Below, piece after piece: positions 12,269-23,860 of a stretch of DNA of 64,000 bases (positions are counted from its first letter, which is position 1; every line of letters begins with the position of its first letter). The DNA is from Mactromeris polynyma (lineage: Eukaryota > Mollusca > Bivalvia > Venerida > Mactridae): contig JASFXZ010000016.1 in NCBI GenBank assembly GCA_032209605.1, forward strand, positions 7,130,001 to 7,194,000. The letters are read 5' to 3'. A program made the position numbers and the translations under genes. Below the pieces are notes generated by a model. The model was not told where the DNA came from, ran no database searches, and saw only the letters and a list, made by a program, of their open reading frames with translations.

Positions 12269-13619
12269 TATGTTTATCAGGGCTGACATTGACACAATCG
12301 GTATTCTTTTCTGTCAATCAATATTAGATACACACATGTATCGACATTATGGCGAGAAAATACACGAGAATGGGTACAGTCTAAAAATGTGCCAAAATAG
12401 CGCAATGTCGCATTGTAGTCACCTGCTCGTTTAACAACTTGCTAAACAAGTGCATTCAAAATGTTACCAATACGATATAATACTTTGAAGTTTAAAAATA
12501 TGGATTGATTACATAAATGGTATCTTGTTATCATAAAAATACAAGATGAACTTTAAATGTAGGGCAAACACACATAAACATACAGAAACATAGGAGTTAA
12601 TAGACTAATAATCATTGATATGCAAAAATTTGAATCAATGAAAGCCCAACCCCACATTACTTTTGTAAACAATGTTCACCAACACAGTTGATAATACTAC
12701 ATGTACTAACAACATGGTGATTTTTACGAAAATTAGCGAGTCCTTGGCAACTTCTCGAATGACATCAGAGTCCATAACCAGGTCATTTGCAATCGATTAA
12801 TGTAACTGATAAGAGGAACATTACAAGGGTGAATAAGTTAAAAATGTGTGCTGTTATCCTATTATCGTTTATCTATCACAAAACACAAAATTTAAACACT
12901 CTACTTGACATCAGGGCTCTAGAAAGTGTCTTTAAATACAGTTGTCCTGGACTAGTAGTGCACATGTTAATTTTGTCTTGTACGACATGGGAGGCTGGTT
13001 GTACAAGAATAAATTAGGGTACGGATTAACAGTTAAGTAGGCTTGCATAACAGACTTGTCATGGACTACGGTAAGTCCAACTCAACTGTTGGTAGCCCAA
13101 ATTGAAAATTACACTTGTCCGGGACGTCCAGCCAGTGAATTTCTCGAGGTAGACAGATAGATTCTACAATGGGCAAGATGATACAACAAATATCAATATT
13201 GTACCGATATATCAATTAGTGATGGATACTTGGGCAAAATTCATAATCAATTATCGGATCGGTTTGAAAACTCATAAACGATAATCGAATTGGAAATAAT
13301 CGATCCATATTTAGTTTTTTAGTGTAAGTATAATGCTGACAGTTAATTTTATTACATAACTTTATTTATCTCTTTTTATTACATTTAAAAATCAATGGGG
13401 TTTGACATTACTCTTATACCATATTTATGTTTACTATATGTATATTTGTATTTGACTGAACTTCATTGAAAAAAAATCTATATAATTGTAAAATTGGAAT
13501 GTATATAATATCATCTTAATGAAATAACGCTCCAGTCAAAATTTCCGATGATAATTGATTATTGTAGTGCATAATTGATTGTCGCCGACGTCAGATGTCC
13601 AGCTATGTTTTTTCAGGAA

Positions 13620-13700
13620 GTTATTGACAACATTGATATTAGTGATGGCGTGGTTATTTTCGATAATCTCGCCATCACTAATATCAATGTTGTCAATAAC
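13620..13700. repeat. Perfect 31-bp inverted repeat (hairpin)
   Basis: Arm 13620-13650 is the exact reverse complement of 13670-13700 (core GATATTAGTGATGGCG / CGCCATCACTAATATC), with a 19-base AT-rich loop. Such perfection in this AT-rich region suggests recent origin. The right arm runs into the tandem repeat that starts at 13691. Confidence 0.95.
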
Positions 13701-13816
13701 TCTTCAATGGCATTTGGGCCGGTTCAGGTAGCTGTCAATAACTGTTCAATGGCATTTGGGCTGGTTCAGGTAGCTGGCAATAACTGTTCAATGGCATTTG
13801 GGCCGGTTCAGGTAGC
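13691..13816. repeat. 42-bp tandem repeat, three units
   Basis: Units start at 13691, 13733 and 13775 (core 'ttcaatggcatttgggc', 'ggttcaggtagc'). The unit is 14 codons long, so an open frame (13575-13955) carries a 14-residue repeat ending SMAFGPVQVA. That frame has no ATG start or clear splice sites, so coding is doubtful. The first ten bases of unit 1 form the end of the hairpin arm. Confidence 0.85.
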
Positions 13817-14237
13817 ATTTTTTTATCCCCAAGACCACCAGCCGGGGTTTTTATACAGTTTAAATACAGAGATAATATTATGGCACTTAAAATCATGCCA
13901 TCTTTTAAAATCAGAATTCATTTTATGGCCCATGCCAGTGATGTTTGTTAAATGACTACTGGTAGTTAATATTCAAGAAATATCAATTGTTGTTTTTAGA
14001 ATAATCAAGATATATATAATATAGCTTGAATTTATGCTTCTCCACCGCCCTCCCAAACGATACATGTAATCCTCAACATTCCGTAATATGTCCTACATTA
14101 TCATTATTATGACATGAGAGTTAATGATAGTAAGTACTAAAGTAGTAGGTGACCTGGTAAACATAGTTTCCATGGAAATAAATCAGCATCACCATAGCTC
14201 CAATTTGTTCAATATTCGGTACATGAACATTTATTGA

Positions 14238-14981
14238 AATTCATCAGGAAAACCAAAGATAATTTTGACAGCAGGAATTTCCCAAGCTGACAATTCCCAG
14301 AAACTGATGTCATACAAAGCACAACTTTATAGGAGAGGAATGGAGGACATTAACGAGACATCCTACGAAGACTATAGTACTGGTCAAATTCATATGGTAG
14401 TACAAAACAGCTACGGTAATCAAGAATCAACATTTATTTTCAACACTCGCTTGAAACTCCCTGGTCATTATTAATAAGATGAATAAAGGTGATAATTGAA
14501 CATGTTGTTGTATCAAGGTCTGACAAGATTTCAACTGGGTTTGACATTGTACAGTTAATTCTAATGCGTGAAAAAATTCTAGAGAAAAAACAGAAGTCAA
14601 AAATATAGGAATATGATAATATTTCATCTTAACCAATTTTCTATTTCATCTGATAAGAACCAAACCAGCCTGCACGACCATACATGAGGCAATAAAGACC
14701 CAGCTGACAAAACGTCTGCCATCACATGATCTGTTCATAGGTCAAGCTAAGAACTGGTTAAATGGGGTGCACAGACAGCTTCCTGTTGAAGTAAATCAAT
14801 GAGCGAGTCTCAGCTAACTGTAGGTGGGTAGATACTTCCATCCCAGGATCACTCTAGGGAAAATCTGAAATCAAAACTGTCAGCAGGGCCTATAGTGTCA
14901 GGACTCCCCTTACGAGTATTAACAAAAGGTACTGTCAGTGCTGAAGGAAAAGAGGTGATAGAAGACTGTACGCTGAGATAG
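14238..14981 (+). pseudogene. Protein-like plus-strand blocks, gene or pseudogene unresolved
   Basis: Three neighbouring frames read like real protein: 14238-14474 (from KPKIILTAGISQADNSQK to LKLPGHY and stop, with AATAAA nine bases later at 14484-14489), 14620-14802 (contains IHEAIKTQLTKRLPSHDLF) and 14832-14981 (contains SGLPLRVLTKGTVSAEGKE). Blocks 2 and 3 could join in phase 0 by donor 'GAA|GTAAAT' at 14790 and acceptor 'catcccag|GATC' at 14847, giving an unusually short 56-base intron; blocks 1 and 2 do not join in phase by any pair I found. None has a convincing ATG. It may be the decayed copy of a gene or scattered exons of an unrecognised gene. Confidence 0.3.
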
Positions 14982-15013
14982 TAATTAGAGAAGATACAAA
15001 ATATGATCGTGTC

Positions 15014-15031
15014 ACGGACATATAAACCATG
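15014..15031 (+). repeat. 18-nt word shared with the 17.9-kb hairpin
   Basis: CACGGACATATAAACCAT occurs identically at 17904-17921, where it forms one arm of a hairpin. Here no inverted partner is seen. Confidence 0.7.
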
Positions 15032-15427
15032 GATTTGAAACAGGCTGGTATATGTATTTAGACCTGTTTGAACTCTTGGTAGCACCGTGATTTTCTTCAG
15101 AGACCAAACAATCGGAACACCTCGTACAATTCTACGAAAAAGATTCGCAATAATGATCAAGGTTTCCGATTAGCAGTAAAAAAGTGGCGATGTTCGCCAT
15201 CTTATTTCTGAATCGAGAGAATTTGACATTTTGAACTACAGTAATTGTCATGTTACAACAGCTATATATTATAATATATTATTTGATGGTATTTATATAT
15301 TTTGTGTTTATAATGTTGTTTGCTTGTAACTATGCATTTTTATTTCATTATACTGAGTTGTTAGACTAAACGAGCATCGTTTAATTGGATGAAATTTCAA
15401 TTCAAATCCACGATACTTACAGAGCAC

Positions 15428-15475
15428 GCGCTAAGGATTGTGGGTAAATTGCGCGCCAAGGATTGTGAGCAAATT
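15428..15475. repeat. 25-bp tandem duplication
   Basis: 'gcgctaaggattgtgggtaa' and 'gcgccaaggattgtgagcaa' repeat with a 25-base period. The remaining DNA from 14982 to 16995 contains no recognised gene. Confidence 0.7.
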
Positions 15476-16995
15476 ATTTCTTCTTATCGTTTCACCGATA
15501 TCAGCATGTTTCGAATCCAAGGTTTATATGTCAGTGATGGTGTTAATTAAGAGAGAATCTTACCAGAAAAAATTAACAGACAAGTGGTTCCAAGGATAGT
15601 GCCATAGAAGTTAGAGGGCAGCATAACGATTTGCTTGAACCTCTCTCGATTGCTTGAACCCCTGACGAAAACGATTTATTTTCGTGGTAGTCATGTATCA
15701 TCAATATGATAAAAACGTGAAACACTGAATTGTTTCTAACTTATAACTACGACTAAGCCTAAACTTTTGCTAAAGGTCAACTAATCAAACCTGGCTAAGT
15801 CAGTAAGTGGCTTTAACTTTGTCAATTTCACACCAAACCGGTTACAGACAGTATTAACGAACTAAAAATATATCAAAGCACACGGAAGATAAACGGTTCA
15901 ATCTACCTTGTTGTATTTCCTGCCATGTTATCATGCAATATTTCTATAATAAGAAACGTTGCAACTAAGATGAGTCACAACTTGAAACTGAAAGTTGAAA
16001 TCATAAGATCGACGGAGTTCTCTCCCTTCGGGGAAATGGCTAGAATACATAACACGGACCATTTGTATTAGAAAGTCAAGTAGCGGTTACCTCCCATAGT
16101 GTAGTGTGGATCAAAGGTATCATAATTATGTTCCCACGTGCGGACAATGCCTGACTTTTTGATTCTACACGCCCCATGTCCGTCTTTGACGGGTTTTAAT
16201 ACAGGATTATCCGATATTTGAATTATTATTGTTCCAAAAGAGAATGAATAACTAAGTTGTTACAGGGAACACATACGCACATGTGCACATAAGGTAGTAC
16301 CTCCCCACACAGACCTCCGGGAAAACAACAATCCATAAAACATAAGACTCTTGATGAGGTTACATCGTACATACAGGGAACAGAGGTGCAAGGAATGGCC
16401 TGGCATACAATAAGGAATAACTAGAACAATCAAATTAAAAGAGGACTAACAGTGAAGGGGGCAATTAATGTGTGGAAAGATCACAGGACAGGTCAAGACC
16501 GCTGGCAACAATAGGCCGAAACTGGGTAGAAAATAACCTGAACTCTATATAAAGCGAAATAATTGCACAGGGGAAGGAAAATATAACATACATTCAAAAC
16601 ACAAACATAAATAATAACCACACAGCGAATTACAGCCTTGGAACCATGCATAGTGTATAACCCGATGTGTATTCCGCCAAATGATGCGTCTGCGACAGAG
16701 GAGAGTAGTAGTGTTCATTTTCTGACCAATAAGTCGTAATTTCGATGTTTCTCTGAGAGTTTTTACCGTCTGAACGACCGTGAATGTTTTAATTTACTAT
16801 AAAAACAATGAAAGGCGATATTTTTTTGTGCAATAAAGCTTTATTCGTCCGTTTAAATTCGACATAAAGAAAAAAAAGTTTGACTGCTCGATTTTAAGCT
16901 TTTTGTGACAGAATTGAATAGTTTTACACCATACATCACATCATATATAATCTATGAACAATTCTAGCGAGTTGCAAGTCTGTCGGTGCTCTTAC

Positions 16996-17124
16996 ATCGA
17001 CGTTTGAGCCTTCTAAAGGGCCCTGGTATGAACACATATGATGACGTTTAGGGTATTTTGCAATTAATACGTTGCCGGCCGAGGAGAGAAAACTTCGGAT
17101 GACGTTTACGGTCGAGAGAAACAT
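16996..17124 (-). CDS. Possible first exon of an unrecognised minus-strand gene
   Basis: ATG at 17124 opens 43 codons (starts MFLSTVNVIRSFLSSAGNVL) that end at a donor-like 'GTCGAT|GTAAGA'. It is richer in GC than its surroundings. The start, with Arg, Ser and hydrophobic residues but no Asp or Glu, could be a mitochondrial presequence. No partner exon was found downstream on the minus strand. It may be a chance frame. Confidence 0.22.
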
Positions 17125-17528
17125 TTTATAAAATGACCGAGTTTTGATTTTTTAATCGTTTTATACCTTTGATATACGGTAAATCATGGATTGTTTAGAA
17201 GAACTTATGTTAATCGCCAACGATTAATAAATCAAGATGATCATTGTTACTCGTTTTAAATACGAGTCTTTTGCACAATCAGCTGATGATTGGAACACTA
17301 GGAAGTGATACAGTTAATATTTTACGATCAGTTTTAAAATAACTACATGTATTTGGGACCAATATATACAGCTGGGGCAAATATGGTCCCAGTAACTACA
17401 CTGCAAAATATAGTGATATTCAAAACCCTAAATAGTAGCAAGTCCTATACGCACTCGATTAATTATATGTAATTGATATTGACCATTTTCAAAGTCATTT
17501 TGTGTTTTATTACATCTAAAAGTTTTAG

Positions 17529-17588
17529 GGTTCAGTATCCTAACTCCTATGTATTTATATAGGAGTTAGGATAGTCTTGCACTGAACC
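17529..17588. repeat. Hairpin with 15-bp perfect stem
   Basis: TATCCTAACTCCTAT (17536-17550) pairs perfectly with 17559-17573 across an 8-base loop; outer ggttcag and ctgaacc (17529-17535, 17582-17588) also pair. It lies between the possible minus-strand exon at 17.1 kb and the MAF1 promoter region. Confidence 0.9.
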
Positions 17589-17903
17589 ATCGAAAAACAA
17601 GTGATCAATATAGAAGAGGAGCAGGAAATGCGATACACAATTAATGTACACGGTTATCCAAAAAGCACAAGGATGCATGAAAATATACACGAACACACCT
17701 GTCACAATTACAAAGGCAAAGAAGAAAAGAGGGGTGATAATATGAGTGTCGCCTTGGAAGTTTACATACGTTTACATGTATACGTTCAATAATCTATACG
17801 TCTCTGGCTTATAGGGTGATTTCATCTTCGAACAAAGATTTTATTATTATTTCCTTGTTCAAAAGTTTTTTATTTTTACTACATCTACAGAAATAATTAA
17901 AAC

Positions 17904-17935
17904 CACGGACATATAAACCATATTATATGTCCGTG
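17904..17935. repeat. Hairpin with 13-bp perfect stem
   Basis: CACGGACATATAA (17904-17916) and TTATATGTCCGTG (17923-17935) pair across a 6-base loop. The left arm and loop recur at 15014-15031. Confidence 0.9.
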
Positions 17936-18030
17936 ATAATACTAACTAAGAGAAGCATAATTGTCCGGATATTATCCGTACATACATAAGAACGTACTAT
18001 TTGAACTTTATCCAGTCTCGGTTTGACAGA

Positions 18031-18075
18031 TGACGTCATGCGTATTGCATCCTGGGTTGAAAATAAGCGGAAGGT
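18031..18075. promoter_or_regulatory. Likely MAF1 promoter elements: CRE and ETS-like site
   Basis: A perfect palindromic CRE, TGACGTCA, is at 18031-18038, followed by an ETS-like GCGGAAGG near 18068. Both are typical of TATA-less housekeeping promoters. They lie about 600 bases upstream of the MAF1 start codon, so a 5' UTR of that order is implied. Motif matches only; the transcription start is inferred. Confidence 0.4.
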
Positions 18076-18632
18076 CACCATTGTTTATATTGAACTGGAA
18101 AATATTTACAGAAATTCCTGTTGAGATTGCTGGTGTTATATGATCTGTCGGACACTGGTGCCACGATAAGATATTTTATCAATATATATTTGAGTAAAAG
18201 TCATCGATAGTTATTGGCGATTCGCTCTGTGAACAGAGTAATCGGTGTTAAAAAAGTTGACATTTTTGTTTTTCGCACTCAGCTGATTTTAAACTCCCAA
18301 TGGAGATACTTGATTTAGGCTATGAAATGTTAGACTCTACTTCAGCTGATAACTATAGTGTGTTTGTTTTAATGAACTCTAGTAAGAGAAAAAGTTTTCC
18401 GCCGCACCCTATACTTTGTAATCTTAGACATTCGCAACATTTATAATTTTTGTGATATTCCTTGAATTTTGATTAAGTCTTTAAGATCTCAATCGAAACA
18501 AGAATTTTTGATTTCACAAAAAGTGGTTACGTTTGGTTACTAGGCAGGCATACATAAGGATAAGACTTAACATTTATCTACGAGGTGAGCAGTACATTTA
18601 ATCAAGAAAATTACGCAAACTCAATAGAAAAG

Positions 18633-18715
18633 ATGAAGTTCTTAGAAAATTCAAGATTTGAAGCCATCAGCACTGCATTGACAGTTGATTTGGAGACCTA
18701 CAGGATTGAAGGAAG
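18633..18715 (+). CDS. MAF1: MAF1, repressor of RNA polymerase III, exon 1
   Basis: Starts MKFLENSRFEAISTALTVDL, which matches the highly conserved MAF1 N-terminus (M-K-L-L-E-N-S-x-F-E-A-I in vertebrates), so the start is secure. The exon ends 'GGAAG|GTAAAT' in phase 2. MAF1 is a nuclear and cytoplasmic protein that binds Pol III and represses transcription of tRNA and other Pol III genes when TOR or PKA signalling falls; dephosphorylation activates it. Intron 1 is 2.7 kb and, curiously, contains two tRNA-like SINE units. Confidence 0.93.
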
Positions 18716-18726
18716 GTAAATATCTG

Positions 18727-18846
18727 TAGTGGTGTGGGGTTAGACGGCCACCCGGTAAGCTCAGTCGGTAGAGCGCCATAACTGTGTTAGGGGGTCGTGG
18801 GTTCGAGTCCCACATCGGGCGCACTTTCCCCTTGATTTTACTTCAA
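18727..18846 (+). repeat. tRNA-derived SINE-like unit 1, in MAF1 intron 1
   Basis: Contains an A-box-like 'taagctcagtcggtagagcg' and a B-box GGTTCGAGTCCC, and acceptor-like ends (CACCCGG with TCGGGCG) pair at six of seven positions. The tail 'ttccccttgattttacttca' is shared with unit 2, so this is a SINE-like repeat rather than a functional tRNA gene. Confidence 0.65.
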
Positions 18847-18910
18847 TGGTGGCAGCGGTGTTTGACGACCCTCGGTGGTTGAGTCTAAAATGCCGGCAGG
18901 GGGATGAGTA

Positions 18911-19044
18911 TAGTGGTGTTGGGTTTGACGGTCACCCAGTCAGGTCAGTCGGTAGACTGTAATGGTAGAGCGCTGTACTAGTTTTAGGGGGTTGTGGGTT
19001 CGAGCCCTGAATCTGGTGTACCTTTTCCCCTTGATTTTACTTCA
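18911..19044 (+). repeat. tRNA-derived SINE-like unit 2
   Basis: Second, more decayed copy: 'tagtggtgttgggtttgacg', 'caggtcagtcggtag', B-box GGTTCGAGCCC, and the same tail. It has an extra piece ('actgtaatggtagagcgctg') that looks like an internal duplication of the A-box side. Confidence 0.6.
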
Positions 19045-19309
19045 TATCACAACTAATACGATGTTGGTCAAGTAAAAGGAATCTTGAAGAAAAATACAAA
19101 GAAACAGAGCTGTTATTCACTATCGTGTTTTTTTTTTGGTTCAAGCCCACCCTGGTCACCATAAATACATTCTTTAGTGACTTGCTGATCAATTGTATAC
19201 AGATGCGCACTGAACACCGGTGGAAACCAAAAATGTCCGATTATTATGCTAGTTTTCGTTGCACATTTGTAAACAGCGTATTGTGAAGCATTTTTTGACC
19301 ATGTTTTAG

Positions 19310-19510
19310 AAGAATAACTGGAGTTCCGTTGATCATATTGTAACCAAACTTGGTGTATAGTAAGAACATCTTGAGAGCTCGCTTGGGATTGCTTTTAGGT
19401 TGTTCCGTCCAAGGTCAAGGTCACTTTTAATTTAAAAATCAGTTTCCACTTAATATCTTCCCTTTGCGTGGATGTATTGACATCAAATTTGGTGTATAGT
19501 TGTTGCACAT
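19310..19510 (+). repeat. Diverged tandem repeat with a nuclear-receptor-type half-site
   Basis: 'accaaacttggtgtatag' (about 19342) and 'catcaaatttggtgtatag' (about 19481) mark two diverged units. Between them lies CCAAGGTCAAGGTCACTT, the word that also recurs in the satellite at 39130-40115. Also, 'acttgctgatcaattgta' near 19181 recurs as 'tcttgctgatcaattgta' near 21291. All within MAF1 intron 1. Confidence 0.5.
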
Positions 19511-20225
19511 ATATATATATAATATATCTAAGTGTGAGTGTGTGTATGCATGTATCACCTGCGGCACTTTTTGCAGCATTGGTGATCATCATGTATTTAT
19601 TATTCAAATAGATCATTGGTTAATATTAACTAGGTTGAAAACCTGGTTTGTGGGCATTGTCCATTTCTTGTTAGTTCTTCCAGAGGAAGTTGTCGGGTTT
19701 TTTCGACAAAATAATTTGGGAAAAAAATACATGTTCAAAATATCTCTTTTTCTATGAGGCCAAAATAAAAAGATTGTATGTTTGCCCAAACGCGACCGAC
19801 CCCAAAAAAACTCAAATTATTTTTTTGCCGTTTTTTGGAAGATTTTTTTTTTCGGATATTTTTCGTGTCCGCTCCGTCATCGTATGAAACTTAATGTTGT
19901 CGTCTTTGCGTTTGAAAGTAACTGTGAATAAGATTAAAAGAAAGCGTGTGATTTAATCAACAATGGTAATGCGGAACGAATTAAACAATAACTATTTGCT
20001 AATTAGAAAAAAAATAACTGCAGAAGACGAGGGATTTCGACGAGAAATTGAAAATTTTAGTTGACGGCTTTTTTACTTTTCTGAGGCGAGCTCGCTGGAT
20101 TCTTTGGTGTATTTATAAGCATATCAGTATTCTAAAACATTCTGGTCCATTTTTGTACGAAATCACCCGGAATATATACAATATTAGACCACTTTCATTT
20201 CCTCTCACATGTAAACAAAAATTCA

Positions 20226-20240
20226 AGATGGCGGCCGCTC
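20226..20240 (+). promoter_or_regulatory. AAGATGGCGGC motif (YY1-like) in MAF1 intron 1
   Basis: AAGATGGCGGCCGC is a perfect match to the YY1 core; a weaker ATGGCGGCGAG lies near 21079. It sits in a CG-containing patch that may be an alternative promoter or enhancer. Motif evidence only. Confidence 0.3.
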
Positions 20241-21463
20241 CGTCATGTGCCGTTTCGTTTTCGTGAGAATTTCGATGGTAAATCCACACGACAGTTGCTT
20301 ACAGCTTTTGACTATCAATGTCAACTGTGTAAATATGCCTTAACTTAACAAAATCATATTTTTCTTCTATTATCAAGTTTGAAACAAAGCCATGTAATAT
20401 TTCTCACTTTGTGTTCGTCCCCAGAACGTTCGTACCGTTTGGTACTATAAAAGTTTACTGAATTAATTTGTGACATCAATATTTAGTGTATAGTGCTGGT
20501 CTAGGGAATATAATTTATATATTTTTTAACAACAAAATGTTATTTATGAATGATTTTTTATTCTAGTCTCTGACAGTGTTTATATATGTTGTGTATAAGT
20601 CTACACATTATAAATAAAGTTCAGTTTATTGTTGAATGATTTAATTCAGTATAGTAGACTAATACATGTATATACAGGTCTTAAATTCATGGCTTTTGAT
20701 TGTCTCTACAAAGGTTTGACGGGGAAAAAAGATATACTCAGTGTTTTAATATCTTCATGCAAATTCTGATAAAAAAAAAAGAATTTGCCTACCTACCTAC
20801 CCACACCCAGTCATCATGGGTCGGGTTTGGGCAAACTGAAATGTTTTTAATTGTGGCCTGATATATTATATGTCACTTTATGTGTTAGTTTTTAAGCACT
20901 TTCGCTTACATTGCAATTTTGAATCACACAGTTTCGCACTGTCACAAAGCAACTTGATCAGCATTTTACATACTGGTTGTGCTAGCAAAGATGTTCAACC
21001 AAGTACATGTATACAGTAGAAATTACAAAGTATGACTTTTGAACTTTATACCGGTTTTTGGTACTAACGTAAATAACAATGGCGGCGAGTGGTTGGCTTG
21101 TTTGAAAAGAAATTTCATCATAAATACAGATTTAATTACAAGTTATAAATTTGTTAAGTTCATTTACAGAAATGATTTTGTGTTTTAGACAAATTGTTTG
21201 CATGTACATTTTCGAAGTTTTTACACAAAGTGCATTGGTTGAAATCTTAATGCATTGGTAATTAGAACAACCAGTATACATTCTTTAGTATCTTGCTGAT
21301 CAATTGTACATTATCTTTATTAGATTTAGACATGAGAGACGTTGTTTAACACATATGAAATTATCAATGTTTACATGTTTCTTAGTATTCCATTTGGAAG
21401 CCAAAACTTTTCTATTCTATAATTTATGTACAAATAAATTTCAATACTATGTATTATTTTCAG

Positions 21464-21604
21464 GATTGAAAGTTACTCATGCAAGATGGCTGGAAATGAT
21501 AAACGTCTATTTAAAACGTTAATGCAAGAATCTGCTGATTCTAATCCTGGAGATCTTCAGGTTTTGTCACCTCCACAGAGTACCGTTTCTCGGAGTCCTA
21601 GCAA
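21464..21604 (+). CDS. MAF1: MAF1, exon 2
   Basis: Acceptor 'ttattttcag|GATTG', donor 'GCAA|GTAAGT' (perfect). The junction gives [18 protein letters not shown], the conserved [10 protein letters not shown] block of MAF1. The second half ([14 protein letters not shown]) corresponds to the variable Ser-rich linker, which in other species carries regulatory phosphosites. Ends phase 2. Confidence 0.93.
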
Positions 21605-22248
21605 GTAAGTAATGCAACTACTTTGAAAAATACTAATAACTAAATTGGATAACTTCAAATTATTACTGAGGTTATCAGATTTTGTTGGCGTGAAAAACAT
21701 GCAGCAAATTGATATCTGGTCTTGAAAGCAATTATTTGTTTCCACAAATTTAGTATGAGATTATGACTTTTTGGTAAACTAACATGTTATAAACAAATAT
21801 TTGAAATACTGAACACATTAATTGGTACCCTGGCCGCTTTGACTTTTGCTTGTAAATGAAAAAAAACTCGTGGCTATTTCTTTTAGATTTTTCAGAAGTA
21901 GTTTAACTTAAGGAATTTCTACATTCAGTTTGAGAAAAGATACTTAGCCATTCATGATAAGGGAAATGCACGCAGAACAATTATTGAGTTAAAGACAGAA
22001 ACAAACTGATTGTAAAATTTTTATTCATTCAGTGAATCAGTCACATATCCAGTACCCAACAAGTCTATTCGATATTGATCAACAGTAAATAAAGTTCAAT
22101 TGGTACACTTCATGTACAAAGTTATAACATTACAATGTATGCTATTTAAAAATGACATAAAAATTGTCAAATAGAGACATCATTTGCCTTTGGCTATTTT
22201 CAATACAAAATGATGAAGGTTAAGTATGTACATTTCTATGATATTTAG

Positions 22249-22378
22249 AGGTTATCATACTAGACTGGTGTGCATTACGGCGATATTGGCATACTAGGAG
22301 AGATATTGAAGCCCTCGGGCCAATATCGGTCTTGTTTGCCAAAAACGCTGTAATGCACACCAGTCCCGTTTTATAACC
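22249..22378. mobile_element. Palindromic MITE in MAF1 intron 2
   Basis: GACTGGTGTGCATTAC (22263-22278) is perfectly inverted at 22350-22365. Outer aggttat/ataacct (22249-22255, 22372-22378) and inner GATATTGG/CCAATATC also pair. No coding capacity; not seen elsewhere in the window. Confidence 0.75.
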
Positions 22379-23022
22379 TTTTTATTGCACATGTTCGACT
22401 CACGTGAAGAGTTGCGTAATGTTATCAGAAAACAAGACAATAGTATACAAGTTAACAAGTTGAATAATGTATTTGAAATAATTGAACATTTTAGAAATGA
22501 TTTAGAATCAACTTGTTTAGATCTAGAGGTCTAAAATTGTAACTTGAAATTCTTAGATATTCGGCACACCAGGTCACATGATCATAGATATTGGCCTAAC
22601 GTTGTCCATATATACGTTTATGTACAGTGCAAATTTGTTACTATATTTAGTAACACATGTAATAATTACCTGTATATATAGTAATGTAAAATTATAAATA
22701 AGTTTATTATATTATTGATTTCTATATAATTCCTATTCTTCCACATATTTTTCATGTATGATTACCAGTGTCCTAAACATAATGTAACAAATTATTTCTT
22801 AAAATTTACAAAGGGAATCATAAGCCTAGATTCAGAGACTTAAATATCCATACATATTAAAGCTATATTAAAACACTGACATTTAAGAAAATAAGAATGA
22901 TAACCAAGTCATTTCATTACAGCTTTATTTGGTTATGTGGCATTTGATTGGACAAAATTAGTGTTTAGTTATTTAATAAATGTACCCGTACCAGTATTTA
23001 AATGAATCATTTTCTGTTACAG

Positions 23023-23185
23023 GAGTTATGGACATAGTATGAGTGATGGAGAGTCTGGTTACCTGTGTGATACTATTTCCACCAAGACACTTTTCTACCT
23101 TATATCCACTCTGAATGCCTCATTCCCAGACTATGATTTCAGTAATGCTAAGAGTGAAGAATTCAGCAAAGAACCTAGTGCACAG
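23023..23185 (+). CDS. MAF1: MAF1, exon 3
   Basis: Acceptor 'ctgttacag|GAG', donor 'CACAG|GTAACA', ends phase 0. Contains [19 protein letters not shown] and SEEFSKEPS, the core of the first conserved MAF1 region; the family usually reads SFxPDYDF, here one residue shorter (SFPDYDF). An intron readthrough stop follows at 23222. Confidence 0.95.
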
Positions 23186-23499
23186 GTAACAATTAAGCTA
23201 CAATCAGGTGTATACCAGCAGTGATTTTTTTGTTCAATTTTACTGCCAAATTTACCATCCTGAAAAGAGCACTATGAGATGAAGAGGGTAAAGTAATAAT
23301 ACATTCAGCAAAAGCAGGAAATTAAAACATTTATAAGTATGATATTAATAACCATGCTCCTACTTCTCCAAATTTGGGACTTAATCACTTATCGCGCATA
23401 TTTTCCCAGTTCAAAAGGCATAGGCAGGGAAATTATTTTCCAAATAAGTCACTGACCAGTCAGAATGATTTTTCTACCATTTCACTTTAAGTGACCTTG

Positions 23500-23860
23500 C
23501 ATTCTTTTCTCTCTTCTCAGATGGTGATATACCGGTTGTTGTTTCCAGCCACCCAAATGGCATTTCATTTTACAAATTTCTGTTTCTGTTTTAATTTTCT
23601 GTTAGTTTGATGTTGTAATTATGGTTTTAATCATCAAAACGTTAAGGTGTCATTACATCTTAAATGATTTCCTAAAAGTCATAGATATAATTGTCAACTT
23701 CAACAGTAACTGTTAATGCATTCCTCAGTGACCGCCATGTTTCTAAGCAGACAGTCCGGAGTTAAATGTCTTATTCATTGCAGATCATGTCAATTTCAGT
23801 AAAAAAATGATATATGACCAGATTATACCATTTTAAAATATTTTGTATAGCCATGTAACT
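23500..23860 (+). repeat. Dispersed repeat R1, copy in MAF1 intron 3 (diverged)
   Basis: Shares the order of words 'ttctcttctcagat', 'ccacccaaatggcatttcatt', 'tttctgttt', 'gatcatgtcaatttcagt' with the copies at 31640-32050, 49389-49650 and 61940-62610. The family's 'aaaacgaaagta' motif is lost here. The adjoining 23855-23930 is a copy of the GGGTCAA repeat. Confidence 0.5.

Noticed and set aside
18748..18822. A functional tRNA gene in MAF1 intron 1
   Set aside because: Anticodon stem does not pair well, the acceptor has a mismatch, and the 3' tail is shared with a second decayed unit, as in a SINE.
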